In this document: in pieces, positions 17,772 to 25,973 of the stretch
Numbering within the stretch: the first letter of the stretch is position 1
Layout: the number at the start of each line of letters is the position of its first letter
NCBI RefSeq assembly: GCF_001610975.1
Contig: NZ_CP013342.1
Coordinates: 310,001-374,000 of the forward strand
Length of the DNA stretch: 64,000 bases
Reading direction: 5' to 3'
Source: Sphingopyxis terrae subsp. terrae NBRC 15098
GTDB lineage: Bacteria > Pseudomonadota > Alphaproteobacteria > Sphingomonadales > Sphingomonadaceae
Made by a program: the position numbers and the translations under genes
The notes under the pieces: generated by a model
Databases searched by the model: none
What the model was told of the DNA's origin: nothing
Seen by the model: only the letters and a program-made list of their open reading frames with translations

Positions 17772-18447
17772 ATATTTGGTGGAGAGGGCGAGGCTGCGAC
17801 TTGGCACGGGTCAGCGACCGCGCCCGGAGGGCGAGCGTTCCCCCAACCGCGTCGGTTGGCGGCGGCGCGGCATCGAGCCCGCGAATGCGCAGAGGTTTGA
17901 TTTCTGTCGGTCGGCTTGGCCAAGGCAGGGGTTCACCGGTCTGCATGCGACCAGCGGAGCGAGCCACGATGCGGGACGCGCGTCGATCTTGTCGCCGGGA
18001 CTCTTCCGATATGCGCCGCAACCGATGCCCGCGAGATCACATGTACGGGCGCGCGCTGGCGGCTCGGCCCCAAGCGTAGGAAGTGCCGTCAAACATCATT
18101 TCGGATCGAACTTGATCTATTTTATGTCGGCCGCCGATCGCTGCGGCTAAGCATCGCCTCCCATTCTGCTGCGCGCGACCCGGAGCAGATGTGAGTCTGC
18201 CTCCAGCTGGCGTAGCCATATTGCCACGGGGGCCGGAAGGGCTTCGCCGAACGCGAAGCCCTTCTTGGCTTATCGTGCCGCCGACATGCGGGCAGCCGTT
18301 CGCTCCGCCAGCATTCCCGCAAGCCAGAATACACCGCCTAAACAAAATGGTGCGATCGACAGGGTGCCGGCCAGATCCGATGCCTCTCCCCAAATTGCCC
18401 GTTCGGCGGTGAATTCAAACGCCCCGGCTGACAGGCGCCGAAGCGGC
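17772..18447. other. Long gene-free stretch with a perfect hairpin
   Basis: No coding frame here has a ribosome binding site and protein-like composition. The one structured element is a perfect 12-bp inverted repeat at 18236-18247 and 18253-18264 (GAAGGGCTTCGC and its complement) with a 5-base loop, followed by TTGGCTT rather than a T-run. It may be an RNA hairpin or a repeat. The rest shows nothing recognisable. Confidence 0.45.
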
Positions 18448-18472
18448 GGAACAATTAGCGCGTGAATTCGTA
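18448..18472 (+). promoter_or_regulatory. EcfG-type general stress promoter (near consensus)
   Basis: GGAAC (18448-18452), 16 bases, then CGTA (18469-18472). One base differs from the GGAAC-N16/17-CGTT consensus. It lies 45 bases upstream of the entericidin start, in the correct orientation. Confidence 0.6.
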
Positions 18473-18517
18473 AGGCGAGGCAGAGGCGCTAGTACGCCTT
18501 GTCACCGGAGAGAGGAT

Positions 18518-18652
18518 ATGAAGAAGCTGCTGACAATTTTCGTGATCAGCGGATCGCTGCTGGTCTTGTCGGCCTGCAACACCGTTGAAGGAGCGGGCAA
18601 AGACATCGAATCGGTCGGCGATTGCGCCGATGGCGTCAAGGGCAACTGCTAG
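18518..18652 (+). CDS. Entericidin A/B family lipoprotein
   Basis: 44 aa. The signal sequence MKKLLTIFVISGSLLVLSAC ends in a lipobox with lipidated Cys20, followed by NTVEGAGKDIESVGDCADGV, the classic entericidin pattern. These tiny membrane lipoproteins are stress-inducible and were described as an antidote/toxin pair in E. coli. GAGAGGATATG supplies the ribosome binding site. Expression from the EcfG-like promoter just upstream fits the stationary-phase role known for the family. Confidence 0.92.
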   Translation: MKKLLTIFVISGSLLVLSACNTVEGAGKDIESVGDCADGVKGNC

Positions 18653-18764
18653 GATTAACGCCGCTTTTGCGAATGCCGCGAACGGAGGCTGCGTCGGTTG
18701 CCGCGCACGGAGCGTGATCGCGTTCGAGTGAAGTTGCTCTGTCGTCAGCCGCGCCGAGACGCCG

Positions 18765-18798
18765 GCGACCCTCGGCGGATACGACCGCCGAGGGTCGC
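18765..18798. repeat. Perfect 14-bp inverted repeat
   Basis: GCGACCCTCGGCGG at 18765-18778 and its exact complement at 18785-18798, with a 6-base loop. No T-run follows on either strand. It sits in the otherwise gene-free 403 bases between entericidin and csbD (18653-19055). It could be a mRNA 3' hairpin for entericidin or a mobile repeat. Confidence 0.6.
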
Positions 18799-19003
18799 CC
18801 ATCCACGCACGCCTTCCTTCCGTCCGCCTGATTGTCGCCTCTCCGCTCGTTCCCGGTTCTGCCGCACCATATTGCCTTGCGCCGCTTATTTGGCTTCCTT
18901 AGCCGACAGCGTCCTTTTCGCTGCCGCTCATCTGCGGCGCGATATCCTCTTCCTGCCAGTGCGTCCGCCGCCTTGCCGCTGCGGTTGACCGCGTTGCCCG
19001 CAC

Positions 19004-19028
19004 AAGAAAAGGCCCGCCGAGGCGGGCC
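19004..19028 (-). terminator. Rho-independent terminator of csbD-like gene
   Basis: On the minus strand, GGCCCGCC-TC-GGCGGGCC is followed by TTTTCTT, 27 bases after the csbD stop codon. Confidence 0.8.
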
Positions 19029-19055
19029 CAGTTTGCCACGGGGTATGGCGGGAGA

Positions 19056-19232
19056 TCAGGATTCGGTGCCGGGCGTGCCCAGCTTGGGCGCCTTGCCATC
19101 TTCGATGCGGCCTTCATTGCGAAGGTCGCGGCCTTCCTGCGCTTTGCGCTTGGCCTCGGGGCTGTCACCATTTTCGTGCAGCTCTTCCTTCACATAGCCG
19201 GCGGCTTCCTTGATCTTTCCTTCGATGCTCAT
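19056..19232 (-). CDS. CsbD-like stress protein
   Basis: 58 aa, MSIEGKIKEAAGYVKEELHE, then highly charged, low-complexity sequence. The N-terminal KIKEAAGYVKEE and small hydrophilic character match the CsbD family, abundant under stress and without a known activity. The ATG at 19232 follows GGAGGACAGC; an ATG 24 bases upstream is in frame but has no such site. This is one of two CsbD-like genes in the window. Confidence 0.8.
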   Translation of the reverse strand: MSIEGKIKEAAGYVKEELHENGDSPEAKRKAQEGRDLRNEGRIEDGKAPKLGTPGTES

Positions 19233-19548
19233 GCTGTCCTCCAATTGATTTGACATCGGATCAACCCATTGAATCAGAGGAAAGTTTCTCTGCGAGCGAG
19301 CAGTATATTTTTGCTTCGGCAGGAAACATTTGCCCGGTGCGGGTGTTGCGCGCGGGCGGCCGAGTGCGCGGGGCGCGACTGGGCCGGGCACGAGGGCGCG
19401 GAAATTCTCGGCGGCTTCGCCGCAATGGTGCGGCGGCAGAAGCAAAGCGATGCGTTCCCGCCTTTTTCTGAAAAGCCGCCCCGCAGCCGTCCTCCGCCTT
19501 GCACCGCCGCTCCTTGCGGCACGATCGCGAATTCTTTGCCTGCCGCGC
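19233..19548. other. Intergenic region, no gene seen
   Basis: The left part (about 19235-19330) is AT-richer than its surroundings and probably holds the csbD promoter. The rest is GC-rich without a supported reading frame. Confidence 0.4.
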
Positions 19549-19573
19549 GGAACATCGAGGCGTCGCGCAAGTT
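19549..19573 (+). promoter_or_regulatory. Possible EcfG-type promoter
   Basis: GGAAC (19549-19553), 16 bases, then AGTT (19570-19573): one mismatch to consensus. It lies 75 bases before the single-domain response regulator. Confidence 0.45.
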
Positions 19574-19648
19574 CCTGAGGAACGCTGACAAATTTGACTC
19601 ATTCTCGTCGCTTCCCATGAGCGCGGGATAGCTTGCTATGGGCTTCAA

Positions 19649-19996
19649 ATGACAAGCAGGATATTGATCGTCGAGGACGACCCGCTGGTGGCGATGATGA
19701 TCGAGGGTTTCCTCGACGCGCTCGGTTGCGAACTTGCCGGCTGCGAAGGAAGTCTGGCCGGCGCTCTCGCGCGCTTGGCATCGCCCGATTTCGATGCGGT
19801 GATCCTGGACGTTCATCTTGCCAATGGCGAGACGAGCGAGGCGGTGGGTAAGGCGCTCTGCGAGGCAGATATTCCCTTTGTCGTCGCGACGGGCGACGGC
19901 GGCGCTGCTCGGTCCGGATTCGGAGAGGCGGCGGTGGTACGCAAGCCTTTTACCCTCGATGCGCTTGCGGCCGCCCTCGCCAGCATTGGCGTCTAG
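19649..19996 (+). CDS. Single-domain response regulator
   Basis: 115 aa CheY-like receiver. The acidic pocket is VEDDP (residues 8-12), the phosphoacceptor is Asp54 (VILDVHLANG), and the switch and catalytic residues are Thr81 (ATGDG) and Lys99 (VVRKPF). There is no output domain, so it acts through protein contacts, as stress and motility single-domain regulators do in alphaproteobacteria. It starts at the ATG at 19649. Its partner kinase is not obvious; the kinase cluster at 21.7-24.7 kb is a candidate. Confidence 0.92.
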   Translation: MTSRILIVEDDPLVAMMIEGFLDALGCELAGCEGSLAGALARLASPDFDAVILDVHLANGETSEAVGKALCEADIPFVVATGDGGAARSGFGEAAVVRKPFTLDALAAALASIGV

Positions 19997-20322
19997 CGGC
20001 ACTTCAGCCTGGCTCCGTCTATCGCGATCCATCCCACGCCGCGCGCCAGCGCCTTCGCGACTGCGGCGGCGGGGCTTCGCGACGATGATCGATCAACCGA
20101 GGAAAAGGACCGACCAGGATCCTTACAGGTACGTCCGCCTTTACCGGCGACGCCTTGCGGCAAATGACGCCATAAGCGGCGTCGACGCGCGACGCTGACC
20201 GACCGATGCGCGAAGCGCTGCGCGCCCGGCAATCTCGATATTGCGCGTTCCGCGATAGCGGCTAGAGCATTGCACATCACAAGCCGAGCGCGCGTCGTCC
20301 GCGGCAAGGAAAGGCATTGATA
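19997..20322. other. Intergenic region, no gene seen
   Basis: 326 bases between the response regulator and the Crp-like gene. No supported frame, RNA gene or terminator was found. Confidence 0.4.
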
Positions 20323-21063
20323 ATGTTCGACCGCGACAAGGCGCCACCCGGCATGGGTGTGTTTCTGGCCAAGCTGCTCAGCCACAGCCTCCTGTCCACC
20401 GAGGACCAGGCGGCGATTGCCGCTCTGCCGCATCGCACGCGGCACCTGGAACCCAATGACTATATCCTGCGCGAAGGCGAGCGATCCGATATCTGCCCGG
20501 TGCTGCGATCGGGCTTTGCTTACCGCCAGAAGACGACCCTCGATGGCGGCCGCGAGATCGTCGCGATCAAGATCCCTGGCGACCCGCTCGATTTCCAGTC
20601 GATGTATCTTCGCACCGTCGATCATAATTTGCAGGCGCTCACCGCCGTTGAACTGACCGTGATCATGATTTCGGATTTCGAGCGGCTCGTGCAGGCCCGC
20701 CCCGCAATCGCGCGCGCCGTCATGGTCGATATACTCATCGAGGCGTCGATCGGTCGCAAATGGCTGCTCAACAACGGGCGCCGCAACGCACTCGCACGGC
20801 TCGCCCATCTTTTGTGCGAGCTCCACTTCCGGTTGGACGACACCCACTGGGGCGGGCTCGACGTGCGCAAAATGCCGCTCACCCAGGAGCAGCTCGCGGA
20901 CGTTCTGGGGCTGACGCCGGTGCATGTGAACCGGACCCTCAAGGCGCTTGAGCGCTCGGGTTCGATCGTCCGCGAAGGTCGCGGGATCCGGATTGCCGAT
21001 CTCGATGCATTGATCGCGGTGGCGGACTTTTCCGATCTCTATCTCCACCGCGATCAGTCCTGA
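20323..21063 (+). CDS. Crp/Fnr-family transcriptional regulator
   Basis: 246 aa. The N-terminal cyclic-nucleotide-binding-like beta barrel (NDYILREGERSDICPVLRSG, REIVAIKIPGDPLDF) is followed by a long helix and a HTH_Crp domain (PLTQEQLADVLGLTPVHVNR, LERSGSIVREGRGIRI). There is no Fnr-type Cys cluster, so it is not an oxygen-sensing Fnr; this subgroup is common in sphingomonads. The ATG at 20323 has AAGGAAAGG before it. Targets are unknown; the closest downstream gene is csbD. Confidence 0.9.
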   Translation: MFDRDKAPPGMGVFLAKLLSHSLLSTEDQAAIAALPHRTRHLEPNDYILREGERSDICPVLRSGFAYRQKTTLDGGREIVAIKIPGDPLDFQSMYLRTVDHNLQALTAVELTVIMISDFERLVQARPAIARAVMVDILIEASIGRKWLLNNGRRNALARLAHLLCELHFRLDDTHWGGLDVRKMPLTQEQLADVLGLTPVHVNRTLKALERSGSIVREGRGIRIADLDALIAVADFSDLYLHRDQS

Positions 21064-21270
21064 TCGGCCGAGGCGCGCGATCCGGACAAGGATTTGCCGT
21101 GCAGCCGCGAGGGGTAAGGCAAGCCTCGCGCCGCCTAGCGCACGCCTGCCAGAGATACGCCTGCCCCGCGCTCACCGCCGCCGAACCCGGTGCGCAACAC
21201 CGCCTCAATTGCTTGCGCCTAACCTATGTTATGTGGCGACTTTTTGAAGCGCGGCCGGTCGGCTTAAGAT

Positions 21271-21296
21271 GGAACAGCTCGCTTGCCCCGCGCGTT
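21271..21296 (+). promoter_or_regulatory. EcfG-type general stress promoter
   Basis: GGAAC (21271-21275), 17 bases, then CGTT (21293-21296): a perfect match to the alphaproteobacterial EcfG consensus, 28 bases before the CsbD start. Confidence 0.75.
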
Positions 21297-21324
21297 GACC
21301 GATCAGACAGAATGGAGACCGATC

Positions 21325-21522
21325 ATGAACAACGATACGATCAAGGGTAATTGGGAGCAGGTCAAAGGCCATGTTCAGAAGAAATGGGGCGAGCTCACGA
21401 ACGACGAGGTCGATCAGATCAATGGCAGCCGCAAGGTGCTCGCCGGCAAGATTCAGGAAAAATATGGCCGCGCCCAGGATGAAGCCGAGCGCGAGATTGA
21501 CGAGTTCGAAAACAGCTACTGA
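21325..21522 (+). CDS. CsbD family stress protein
   Basis: 65 aa, MNNDTIKGNWEQVKGHVQKK, with WGELTNDEVDQINGSRKVL and KIQEKYGRAQDEAEREIDEF. This is the full, canonical CsbD signature (better than the copy at 19.1 kb). CsbD proteins are small, soluble and induced by the general stress response. A perfect EcfG promoter precedes it and a strong terminator follows, so it is a monocistronic stress gene. Confidence 0.93.
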   Translation: MNNDTIKGNWEQVKGHVQKKWGELTNDEVDQINGSRKVLAGKIQEKYGRAQDEAEREIDEFENSY

Positions 21523-21539
21523 CCTCGACGAGGTTCAGC

Positions 21540-21572
21540 AAAGCCCGCGCGGTGCAACTGCGCGGGCTTTTT
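21540..21572 (+). terminator. Rho-independent terminator of csbD
   Basis: AAAGCCCGCGC, 9-base loop, GCGCGGGCTTTTT, 18 bases after the stop codon. Confidence 0.9.
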
Positions 21573-21697
21573 CGTGTCCAAACAGGAACTGGGCGCAATC
21601 TTCGCAAAATTTCAGGCGACCCGACGCGCCGACCGGCACGTCCAACGGCGCCCAACGCCACGCTTGCACCGCCCCGGCCCTTCCCTTGGCAATATGC

Positions 21698-22768
21698 TCA
21701 GATAAAGGGCTCGAAGGCTTTGAGTTCACCAGCCTTGAGGGGCAGCAGGATCCTGGCACGCATTCCCCGTCCGCCCGCCTGGTCAGACTCATAATGCACC
21801 TCGGCGCGGTGGGTACGTGCGATTGCATCGATGAGCTTTGTACCCAGCCCGGTGCCCTGCGCCGGCCCGCCGGCTGAAAAACCAGGCCCGTCATCTTCGA
21901 CGCCGAGTTCAACCATGCCATCGCCGCTCCGGCGCAGAATGATCCTCACTGCGCCGTCTTCGGCGGCCCCATAGGCATATTTGCAGGCATTGCTCACCCA
22001 TTCATTGGCGATCATTCCGAGCGCGACGGCCTTGTCGGTCGCGATCCGCAACGGCTCGGCCTCGGCGCGAACTTCGCGGTGCGCCGCGCCGGTCGACCAG
22101 CTGGCGCCGAGGTCGGCGGCGAGGCCCTCCAGATAGTCGTCCATCGCGACGAATTCGACGTCATTGCTGGTGTAGAGACGGCGGTTCACCTGCGCGACGG
22201 TTGCGATCCGCTGCTGGGTCTTCTTGAGTGCCTCGCGCGCTTCGGGATCGGGGAGTGTCTTCGCCTGGAGCGCGACGAACGACATGATCATCTGGAGATT
22301 GTTCGCGACGCGGTGATTGACTTCCGTCAGCAGCGCCTCGAGCCGCGCGTTGCTGGCCCTGAGCTCCTCCTCGGCGCGCTCGCGATCGCGGCGGAGGCTG
22401 GCGCGTTCAAGGACCTGCCCGAAGGTGCTCGCCAGCAGGTCAAAGAAATCGCTGCCTACCGATTTCACGACATAATCGTCGGCACCCGCCTTGAGCGCGG
22501 CGACCGCGACGCGGCTCTCCTCCGAACCCGTCACATAGACGATCGGCGGACAGCCCGCGACGCGGCGCAGTGCATCAAGCGTCGAGAGCCCGTCCTGCCC
22601 AGGCATGTAATGATCGACGGCGATTAGGTCGAAACGCCCTGCACGGGTCATCATGACCCCCTCGGCCCCGCTTGCTGCCAGGCTGACCTTGAACCCCTCG
22701 CGTTCGAGATTGCGCGAGACGAGGCGGCGGATGCCCTCGTCATCGTCGATATAGAGAATATGCGCCAC
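21698..22768 (-). CDS. Hybrid receiver-HWE/HisKA_2 histidine kinase
   Basis: 356 aa without membrane segments. An N-terminal receiver (DDDEG pocket, phospho-Asp52 in VDHYMPGQDG, Lys102) is followed by a coiled linker, a HisKA_2 dimerisation domain with His152 in LLTEVNHRVANNLQM, and an ATPase domain (NEWVSNACKYAYG N-box, EDDGPGF, GTGLGTKLID). Such REC-HWE kinases relay signals, often into the PhyR-NepR-EcfG general stress pathway. It is the last gene of a three-gene signalling run, 20 bases after the upstream response regulator. Confidence 0.92.
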   Translation of the reverse strand: MAHILYIDDDEGIRRLVSRNLEREGFKVSLAASGAEGVMMTRAGRFDLIAVDHYMPGQDGLSTLDALRRVAGCPPIVYVTGSEESRVAVAALKAGADDYVVKSVGSDFFDLLASTFGQVLERASLRRDRERAEEELRASNARLEALLTEVNHRVANNLQMIMSFVALQAKTLPDPEAREALKKTQQRIATVAQVNRRLYTSNDVEFVAMDDYLEGLAADLGASWSTGAAHREVRAEAEPLRIATDKAVALGMIANEWVSNACKYAYGAAEDGAVRIILRRSGDGMVELGVEDDGPGFSAGGPAQGTGLGTKLIDAIARTHRAEVHYESDQAGGRGMRARILLPLKAGELKAFEPFI

Positions 22769-22788
22769 GCTTGACTAAGCCCTTCCGG

Positions 22789-23238
22789 TCAGGCCTGGTC
22801 GGGATCGGGGACCTGGATCACCGACAGAAAGAGGCCGAGCTGGCGGATCGCATCGGCGAAATTTTCGTAATTCACGGGCTTGGTGATGTAGACATTGCAA
22901 CCCAGATCATAGCAGCGCTGGATTTCGACCTTGTCGTCGGTCGTCGTCAGTACCACGACGGGCGTCCGGCGCAGCGCACTGCCCGCGCCTTTCAGCCGTG
23001 CCAGAATATCGGTCCCGCTCATGTCGGGAAGATTGAGGTCGAGAAGGACGAGCGCCGGACCGTTGCGCGCTGGCCCTTCCGCAGCATCATAGAGAAAGTC
23101 GAGCGCCGACGTGCCGTCGGTAAAGTGATGGATGGCGTTCGAAATGCCGGCGCGGCGGATATTCTTTTCGATCAGCCGGGCATGACCTTCGTCATCCTCG
23201 ATCATCACGATATTTACGGATTGCTGTTGCTCAGGCAT
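22789..23238 (-). CDS. Rcp1-like single-domain response regulator
   Basis: 149 aa receiver: acidic pocket IEDDEGH, phospho-Asp67 in LLDLNLPDMSG, Thr98-100 and Lys120 (YITKPVNYENF). The extended C-terminus (IRQLGLFLSVIQVP) resembles the Rcp1 group that works with phytochrome-like kinases. Its start (ATG at 23238) overlaps the end of the kinase gene by 8 bases, so the two are translationally coupled and almost certainly cognate. Confidence 0.92.
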   Translation of the reverse strand: MPEQQQSVNIVMIEDDEGHARLIEKNIRRAGISNAIHHFTDGTSALDFLYDAAEGPARNGPALVLLDLNLPDMSGTDILARLKGAGSALRRTPVVVLTTTDDKVEIQRCYDLGCNVYITKPVNYENFADAIRQLGLFLSVIQVPDPDQA

Positions 23239-24733
23239 TTTCTTCTCCGCCTTTCCATTCGACCGGCAATGTGAGACGGAAAATCGATCCCTCGTCCAGC
23301 GCCGATTGCACGTCGATCGTGCCGCCAAGGCGATAGGCAAGCGCCCTGGCGTGAGCGAGACCAATGCCCTCACCGGGCTGGTCCTGTGTTCCCGACCTTC
23401 TGAAGAGGTCGAAGATGCGATCATGGTCGCGCGGGTCGATCCCGCGGCCATTGTCCTTTACCTCGACGTATGCCCGTCCATATTCGCATTGTCCGCTGAC
23501 GGCGATCACGCCGGGCCGGTCGGGCTTGAGATATTTGAGCGCATTTTCGATGAGGTTCGAGAGTATCTGTTCGACGGCGAGCCGGTCGTTGACGATCTGC
23601 GGCAAATCGCCGATTTCGAGCCGCGTCCCCGTATCCTGGATGCGATGCTCGAGGCTGTCGGCGATCGTCTTGACGACGAGCCCAAGGTCGAGCCGTTCGG
23701 GCGCCAGCGACCGCCGACCCTGGCGCGACAGATTGAGGATCGCGTTGATGAGCCGGTCCATCTTCTGGGTGGAGCTGCGGATGAAGCCGATCGCTTCGGG
23801 AAGGTCTTCCTCGATCGCGAGGCGGGTCGCGGGATCGGGCGCCTGCCAATTTCCTTCCTCGCTGCGCGCGAGATAATCGGCGATCGCCTTGCGCGCTGCT
23901 TCCAGCTCGGCGGTAAAGCCCATCACATTGACCAGCGGCGAGCGAAGGTCGTGACTGACGATATAGGCGAAGCGTTGGATCTCGGCATTGGCCCGGCTGA
24001 GCTCGGCGGTGCGCGCTTCGACAAGCTCCTCGAGGCTTTCGTTCAAATGGCGAAGCTGTTCGCGCGACAGGCGAAGGTCGACGAGATTGCGGCGAATGAG
24101 AAGAAGCGTGATCGCGGCGACCGCCAGAATGAGCAGCCCGGTGATCAGCAACGTGGTGTTGAATAGCGCCTGCGTGCGCCGCTGCTTGCTTTCGCGCTCG
24201 CGAAGCAGCGCGAGTTCGTGCGCCATCATGGCATCGACCACCCCGCGAACGTCGCGGACATAAGCGACCCCCGTATCGCTCGCAAACCCCTCGACGACCG
24301 CGCGCCGTGCCGCGATGCCGCCGCCGATCGCCTTGCGATTATAGGCGCCATAAGCGTCGATGAGCTTGCGAAGCCGCGCCACGCGCGCCACCTGCTCCGG
24401 ATTGTCCCGGATCAACGCGCCAAGTTCGCCGAGCTGTGCCCGGGCGCTCTCCTCGGCCTTGTCCATGATCGCGGCGAAGCGCGGATCGTTGGTCAACAAA
24501 AGCCCGCGTCTTGCGGTCTCCATCCGCTCATTGGCGCTCGCGAAGGCGCCAAGTCGCGCCTCGACCAGCAGCGTGTGCGAGACGCGCTGGGCAATTTCCT
24601 CATTCTGGCGCTGGGTCCAATAGGTTGCCGCGGCAGCAACGAGCAGCGCGACAAATCCGAGCGCGAGCAGCGCTACGATAGTGCGGCTTGCGCGGCGGTC
24701 GCGTCCGAGCGACGCGATCTTCTTCGATTCCAT
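23231..24733 (-). CDS. CHASE3-domain sensor histidine kinase
   Basis: 500 aa inner-membrane kinase. TM1 is at about 18-38, an all-helical CHASE3-type periplasmic domain at about 40-185, TM2 at about 192-212, then a coiled coil (LNESLEELVEARTAELSRAN), HisKA with His262 (IVSHDLRSPL) and HATPase (NLIENALKY, DNGRGI, GEGIGLAHARAL). It heads a kinase-regulator-hybrid kinase operon on the minus strand. The signal is unknown. Confidence 0.93.
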   Translation of the reverse strand: MESKKIASLGRDRRASRTIVALLALGFVALLVAAAATYWTQRQNEEIAQRVSHTLLVEARLGAFASANERMETARRGLLLTNDPRFAAIMDKAEESARAQLGELGALIRDNPEQVARVARLRKLIDAYGAYNRKAIGGGIAARRAVVEGFASDTGVAYVRDVRGVVDAMMAHELALLRERESKQRRTQALFNTTLLITGLLILAVAAITLLLIRRNLVDLRLSREQLRHLNESLEELVEARTAELSRANAEIQRFAYIVSHDLRSPLVNVMGFTAELEAARKAIADYLARSEEGNWQAPDPATRLAIEEDLPEAIGFIRSSTQKMDRLINAILNLSRQGRRSLAPERLDLGLVVKTIADSLEHRIQDTGTRLEIGDLPQIVNDRLAVEQILSNLIENALKYLKPDRPGVIAVSGQCEYGRAYVEVKDNGRGIDPRDHDRIFDLFRRSGTQDQPGEGIGLAHARALAYRLGGTIDVQSALDEGSIFRLTLPVEWKGGEENA

Positions 24734-24901
24734 AGAGGTTGCCGTCTCCGCGCCGCGAGTGGAGAAGACCCATGGCGAGACCGGACAGATTGCGCAAGCC
24801 CTCGAAAAGCGAACGCAGGAACGCTGGCCGGGCGAACTTAACCTATATCAAACTGCCGCGCCTATCGCCTCTCAGGTTCAATCGACCGAGCGGTGGGCGA
24901 G

Positions 24902-24997
24902 CTACTCCTCGTCCCCGAAGCGTGCCGCGAAAAATATGGCCAGCATGAGCATGATCGCAAATGCGACCAGCCCGATAAAAAGCATCCCCTGCCTCAT
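24902..24997 (-). CDS. Small single-span membrane protein candidate
   Basis: 31 codons: MRQGMLFIGLVAFAIMLMLA then IFFAARFGDEE. One clear transmembrane helix is flanked by a short N-tail and an acidic C-tail. AAGGA lies 8 bases before the ATG. No homologue is known to me. The rest of 24734-25245 holds no other gene and supplies the promoters of the flanking genes. Confidence 0.4.
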   Translation of the reverse strand: MRQGMLFIGLVAFAIMLMLAIFFAARFGDEE

Positions 24998-25245
24998 GCC
25001 GCCATCCTTACCAGACCTAGCCGACCACACAATCGCATTGGATCCGTCTTGCCCGCCGCGATGCCGCTATTGACGAAAGCCCAATGACATCCACTGGTCG
25101 CCGTGCGGCGCTGATGATTTGCTTTTCTATATTTTAGAATGGAAGCGGCAATTTTATCTCACTGTTTAGGATGGTCGCCTCCGCGTAGATCGACTGTACC
25201 CCGAATGATCGGGATCACCGATCTTCCAGAGAAGGAGTGCCACCC

Positions 25246-25905
25246 ATGTCGATCAAAGCCACCCCGACCCCCGCCAAGGCGCTGCTGGATCCCAGCAATC
25301 ATGCGCTGGTCCTCATCGATTTCCAATCGCAGATGGCGTTCGCCACCAAGTCGATCGCACCCGAACTGCTTCGCAACAACGCGGCACTGGTCGCCAATAG
25401 CGCTGCCGGCTTCGCCGTCCCGACCATACTGACCACGGTTGCCGAGAAGAGCTTCTCGGGCCCGATGTTCAGTGAGATCACCGATGCATTTCCGGGGCAA
25501 GCGCTGTTCGATCGCACCAGCATGAACACTTGGGAAGACGCCGCCGTGATCGGCGAAGTCAATCGCATTGGCAAGGAGCGGCTCGTGTTCGCCGGCCTCT
25601 GGACCTCGGTCTGCATCGTTGGCCCCGTGCTCTCGGCGCTTGAACAGGGCTATGACGCCTATGTCATCACCGACGCGAGCGGCGATATCTCGACCGAAGC
25701 GCATGAGCGCGCCGTCGAGCGCATGGTGCAGGCCGGCGCGAAGCCGATCACCTCGCTGCAATATCTGCTCGAACTGCAGCGCGACTGGGCGCGCGCCGAA
25801 ACCTATGACCTCACGACCGGCATCGCTCGCAAATGGGGCGGCGCCTACGGCCTTGGGATCACCTATGCCAAGACGATGTTCGGCGCCTCCGAGGCCTCGA
25901 AGTGA
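25246..25905 (+). CDS. Isochorismatase-family cysteine hydrolase (YcaC-like)
   Basis: 219 aa. The fold signature is HALVLIDFQSQMAF (Asp25) and the nucleophile is Cys123 in GLWTSVCIVGP, with YVITDASGDISTEAHERAV downstream. This is the YcaC/nicotinamidase-like group; the substrate is unknown. The ATG at 25246 follows GAAGGAG. It is the first gene of a collinear seven-gene run; a LysR regulator lies at the far end. Confidence 0.92.
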   Translation: MSIKATPTPAKALLDPSNHALVLIDFQSQMAFATKSIAPELLRNNAALVANSAAGFAVPTILTTVAEKSFSGPMFSEITDAFPGQALFDRTSMNTWEDAAVIGEVNRIGKERLVFAGLWTSVCIVGPVLSALEQGYDAYVITDASGDISTEAHERAVERMVQAGAKPITSLQYLLELQRDWARAETYDLTTGIARKWGGAYGLGITYAKTMFGASEASK

Positions 25906-25973
25906 TTTCACCCGCCGGACCGGAGGGTTGTTGAATCCGGTCCACTCCATCCAAATGCTGAAGGGAATTTGTC

